Assembly (NCBI GenBank): GCA_964445135.1
Contig: CAYUJW010000046.1
Coordinates: 1 to 6,924 of the forward strand
Source of the DNA: JACOTV01 sp964445135
GTDB taxonomy: Bacteria; Patescibacteriota; Microgenomatia; UBA1406; GWC2-37-13
Direction of reading: 5' to 3'
DNA: 6,924 nucleotides
Both the position numbers and the translations under genes were made by a program. Positions 5,732-6,924 of this stretch are shown piece after piece; the first letter of the stretch is position 1; every line of letters begins with the position of its first letter. Below the pieces are notes generated by a model that worked only from the letters and a program-made list of their open reading frames with translations, was not told where the DNA came from and made no database searches.

Positions 5732-6919
5732 TCAAAACACCAGGAGCAAGGATGCTAAGAGTATTGATGAGGCAATCATAAAGTACACGCCAGCTGGTGT
5801 TCCAGCAGATGGAATGGTTGGCTCAGGCGCACCTGGTGCGGCTGTTGCTTGTACGATGATTGTCTTTTCGGTGGTGGTGCCTGGCTGTTGGACAACTACG
5901 GTTGACTGTGTGCCGGTGACCACAACTGTTTGAGTCTGCTGCTGAGACTGCTCCTGATTCTGCACGATCACGATTGGCGTGCTGGTTGGTGCAGGAGTCG
6001 CTGTGGCAGTTGGTACTGGTGTGGCAGTTGGATCAAGTACTTGACACTGATTGCTGGTACAAGCACTTCCGTTGAGACACTTGGTCAGAATACATTTGTT
6101 GTTGACACATGAGTGCTCGTTTGGACAATCTGACTGACCGGTACAAGGACCTCCACAGGTTGGATTGACGGTTGGCGTAGGAGTAGGTTGTTCAGTTGGT
6201 GTAGGAGTCAAGGTGGCCGTTGGGGTTGGAGTAGCCGATGGCGCAACAGTTACCGTGACAGATGGCATGGGAGGCGTGACAGTTGGAGTTATGACGTCAC
6301 ACTTGTTTGGGCTACAGCTTGCGCCAGTCTCAAGACAGGCACTCAAGGCGCACTTCCCTTGATGACACTTGTGAGCTGGGCTTTGAGGACATTGACTATC
6401 TGACGTACACGTGTTGCCACAGCCGGTGAATCCACAGGCATTTACCGTTCGTGTTTCAGGACCTGCACCACACTTGGTGTGCATAGGCTTCACAATACAC
6501 TCGTACTGATTACCCATGACTGGTGTGTAGTTTACCTTTGTCTCAGTGGTGGTACCAGTTATGGCAGGCTTTGTTGTGTCTGTGAGGTTTTTGATGGTGT
6601 AGGAGTAGGAAAGACCCTTCATGCGGTACACATCTGCCCCATTGACAGTCACCTTCTCAACATCATATGGCAAGTTGTTTGGATCGATTTCAGAGGCAGG
6701 GATAGTACCTGGCTCCCACTGACATACTGCAAACTGAGGAACGCATTGTGAGAGATCATTTCCGGGAGTTGCTGCTCGATTTTGAATACTCAATGACTGC
6801 TGGCGCATCACGATACCCACACCCAACAACGAAGCAACAAGGACCAATACCAGCACAAGAACAAGCATCAACTGCTTCTTGTTTTGTTTTGGTTTAGTGA
6901 GTGGTTGTGGTAATTCCAT
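5732..6919 (-). CDS. Membrane-anchored Cys-rich surface protein with Thr/Pro linkers
   Basis: Not a recognised named gene. The 395-residue protein has a short Lys-containing N-terminus, a Leu/Val membrane segment (about 17-38, LVLVLVLVLV) that could be a signal anchor, and an outside region. This includes a globular part with C59, C66, C141, C150 and C162 (about 50-165); an eight-cysteine module (167-207); a Thr/Pro linker (211-254); a second eight-cysteine module (255-292); a second Pro/Thr linker (297-315); and a Gln/Val/Thr-rich stretch (320-357). It ends in IPSAG (369-373) and a hydrophobic C-terminus (378-395) with no basic tail. It is probably extracellular and tethered at both ends or processed; binding or adhesion is a guess. 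ATG at 6919 is the first visible start, but only five upstream bases are present, so the true start could be further out. Confidence 0.85.
   Translation of the reverse strand: MELPQPLTKPKQNKKQLMLVLVLVLVLVASLLGVGIVMRQQSLSIQNRAATPGNDLSQCVPQFAVCQWEPGTIPASEIDPNNLPYDVEKVTVNGADVYRMKGLSYSYTIKNLTDTTKPAITGTTTETKVNYTPVMGNQYECIVKPMHTKCGAGPETRTVNACGFTGCGNTCTSDSQCPQSPAHKCHQGKCALSACLETGASCSPNKCDVITPTVTPPMPSVTVTVAPSATPTPTATLTPTPTEQPTPTPTVNPTCGGPCTGQSDCPNEHSCVNNKCILTKCLNGSACTSNQCQVLDPTATPVPTATATPAPTSTPIVIVQNQEQSQQQTQTVVVTGTQSTVVVQQPGTTTEKTIIVQATAAPGAPEPTIPSAGTPAGVYFMIASSILLASLLLVF
6044..6157 (-). repeat. Eight-cysteine module, copy 2 (residues 255-292 of the surface protein)
   Basis: Cysteines at 255, 259, 265, 271, 276, 281, 287 and 292 (steps 4, 6, 6, 5, 5, 6, 5), aligning with copy 1 except for a two-residue and a one-residue length difference. 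The copies have diverged well beyond the cysteines, so the duplication is old. Confidence 0.85.
6158..6289 (-). repeat. Low-complexity Thr/Pro linker between the two modules
   Basis: Residues 211-254 consist mostly of T, P, V and A with T-P-T-P stretches. Such linkers are extended and flexible and are often glycosylated in surface proteins. The opposite strand of the repetitive DNA gives an apparent Gly/Val open frame that is not a gene. Confidence 0.8.
6299..6421 (-). repeat. Eight-cysteine module, copy 1 (residues 167-207 of the surface protein)
   Basis: Cysteines at 167, 171, 177, 185, 190, 195, 202 and 207 (steps 4, 6, 8, 5, 5, 7, 5). Shared landmarks with copy 2 are CG..C, S.CP, K-C-x-L-x-x-C-L and N-x-C-x-V followed by P-T. 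Even cysteine number suggests four disulfides in an extracytoplasmic fold. Confidence 0.85.
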
Positions 6920-6924
6920 AGGTG

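Noticed and set aside
6165..6403. Plus-strand Gly/Val-rich frames with repeated V-G-V-G
   Set aside because: They are the complement of the Thr/Pro linker codons of the surface protein; low complexity and no start signal.
1..6924. Mobile element, CRISPR array, tRNA or rRNA
   Set aside because: No transposase or integrase motifs, no regular spaced repeats, no tRNA or rRNA signatures; almost all bases belong to the genes listed.

Overview
The window is a compact bacterial segment in which every supported gene lies on the minus strand, so it reads from high to low coordinates. Its style suggests a small-genome uncultivated bacterium of the Candidate Phyla Radiation (Patescibacteria), perhaps a Microgenomates-like lineage. 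The hints are a membrane-anchored, Pro/Thr-linked, Cys-rich surface protein whose N-terminal membrane segment is followed by an R-Q-Q...N-R-A-A stretch, a fused two-subunit 2-oxoacid:ferredoxin oxidoreductase, a shortened SufU, and the absence of Shine-Dalgarno sequences. This placement is inference (about 50% sure). TGA works as a normal stop (end of the surface gene and of sufU), which argues against the lineages that read TGA as glycine.

Layout in the direction of transcription. (1) 6919-5732: surface protein with a membrane segment at each end and two copies of an eight-cysteine module separated by Thr/Pro linkers. (2) 5731-5651: intergenic region with a candidate extended -10 promoter but no visible terminator. 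(3) 5650-2278: a tight five-gene operon of sufU-like Fe-S scaffold, single-cluster ferredoxin, a 51-residue seven-cysteine zinc-ribbon-like protein, and the fused gamma-alpha and beta subunits of a 2-oxoacid:ferredoxin oxidoreductase. sufU and the ferredoxin gene share an ATGA stop/start, and the ferredoxin and small-protein genes overlap by 26 bases. (4) 2277-2240: a 38-base gap holding a near-consensus promoter with a CIRCE-like operator lying on it. (5) 2239 to the left edge: the ATP-dependent protease Lon, lacking only its last few dozen residues.

The operon links cluster assembly, electron carrier and enzyme: the scaffold could supply [Fe-S] clusters, the oxidoreductase would convert a 2-oxoacid such as pyruvate or 2-oxoglutarate plus CoA to the acyl-CoA and CO2, and the ferredoxin would take the electrons. 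The small Cys-rich protein is the unknown part. The best regulatory signal is at lon: TTGACA-N17-TATACT with an HrcA-type inverted repeat (15 of 18 arm positions match CIRCE, exact 9-base spacer), and a predicted transcription start on the A of ATG, which implies a heat-shock-controlled leaderless mRNA. The sufU promoter predicts the same leaderless geometry.
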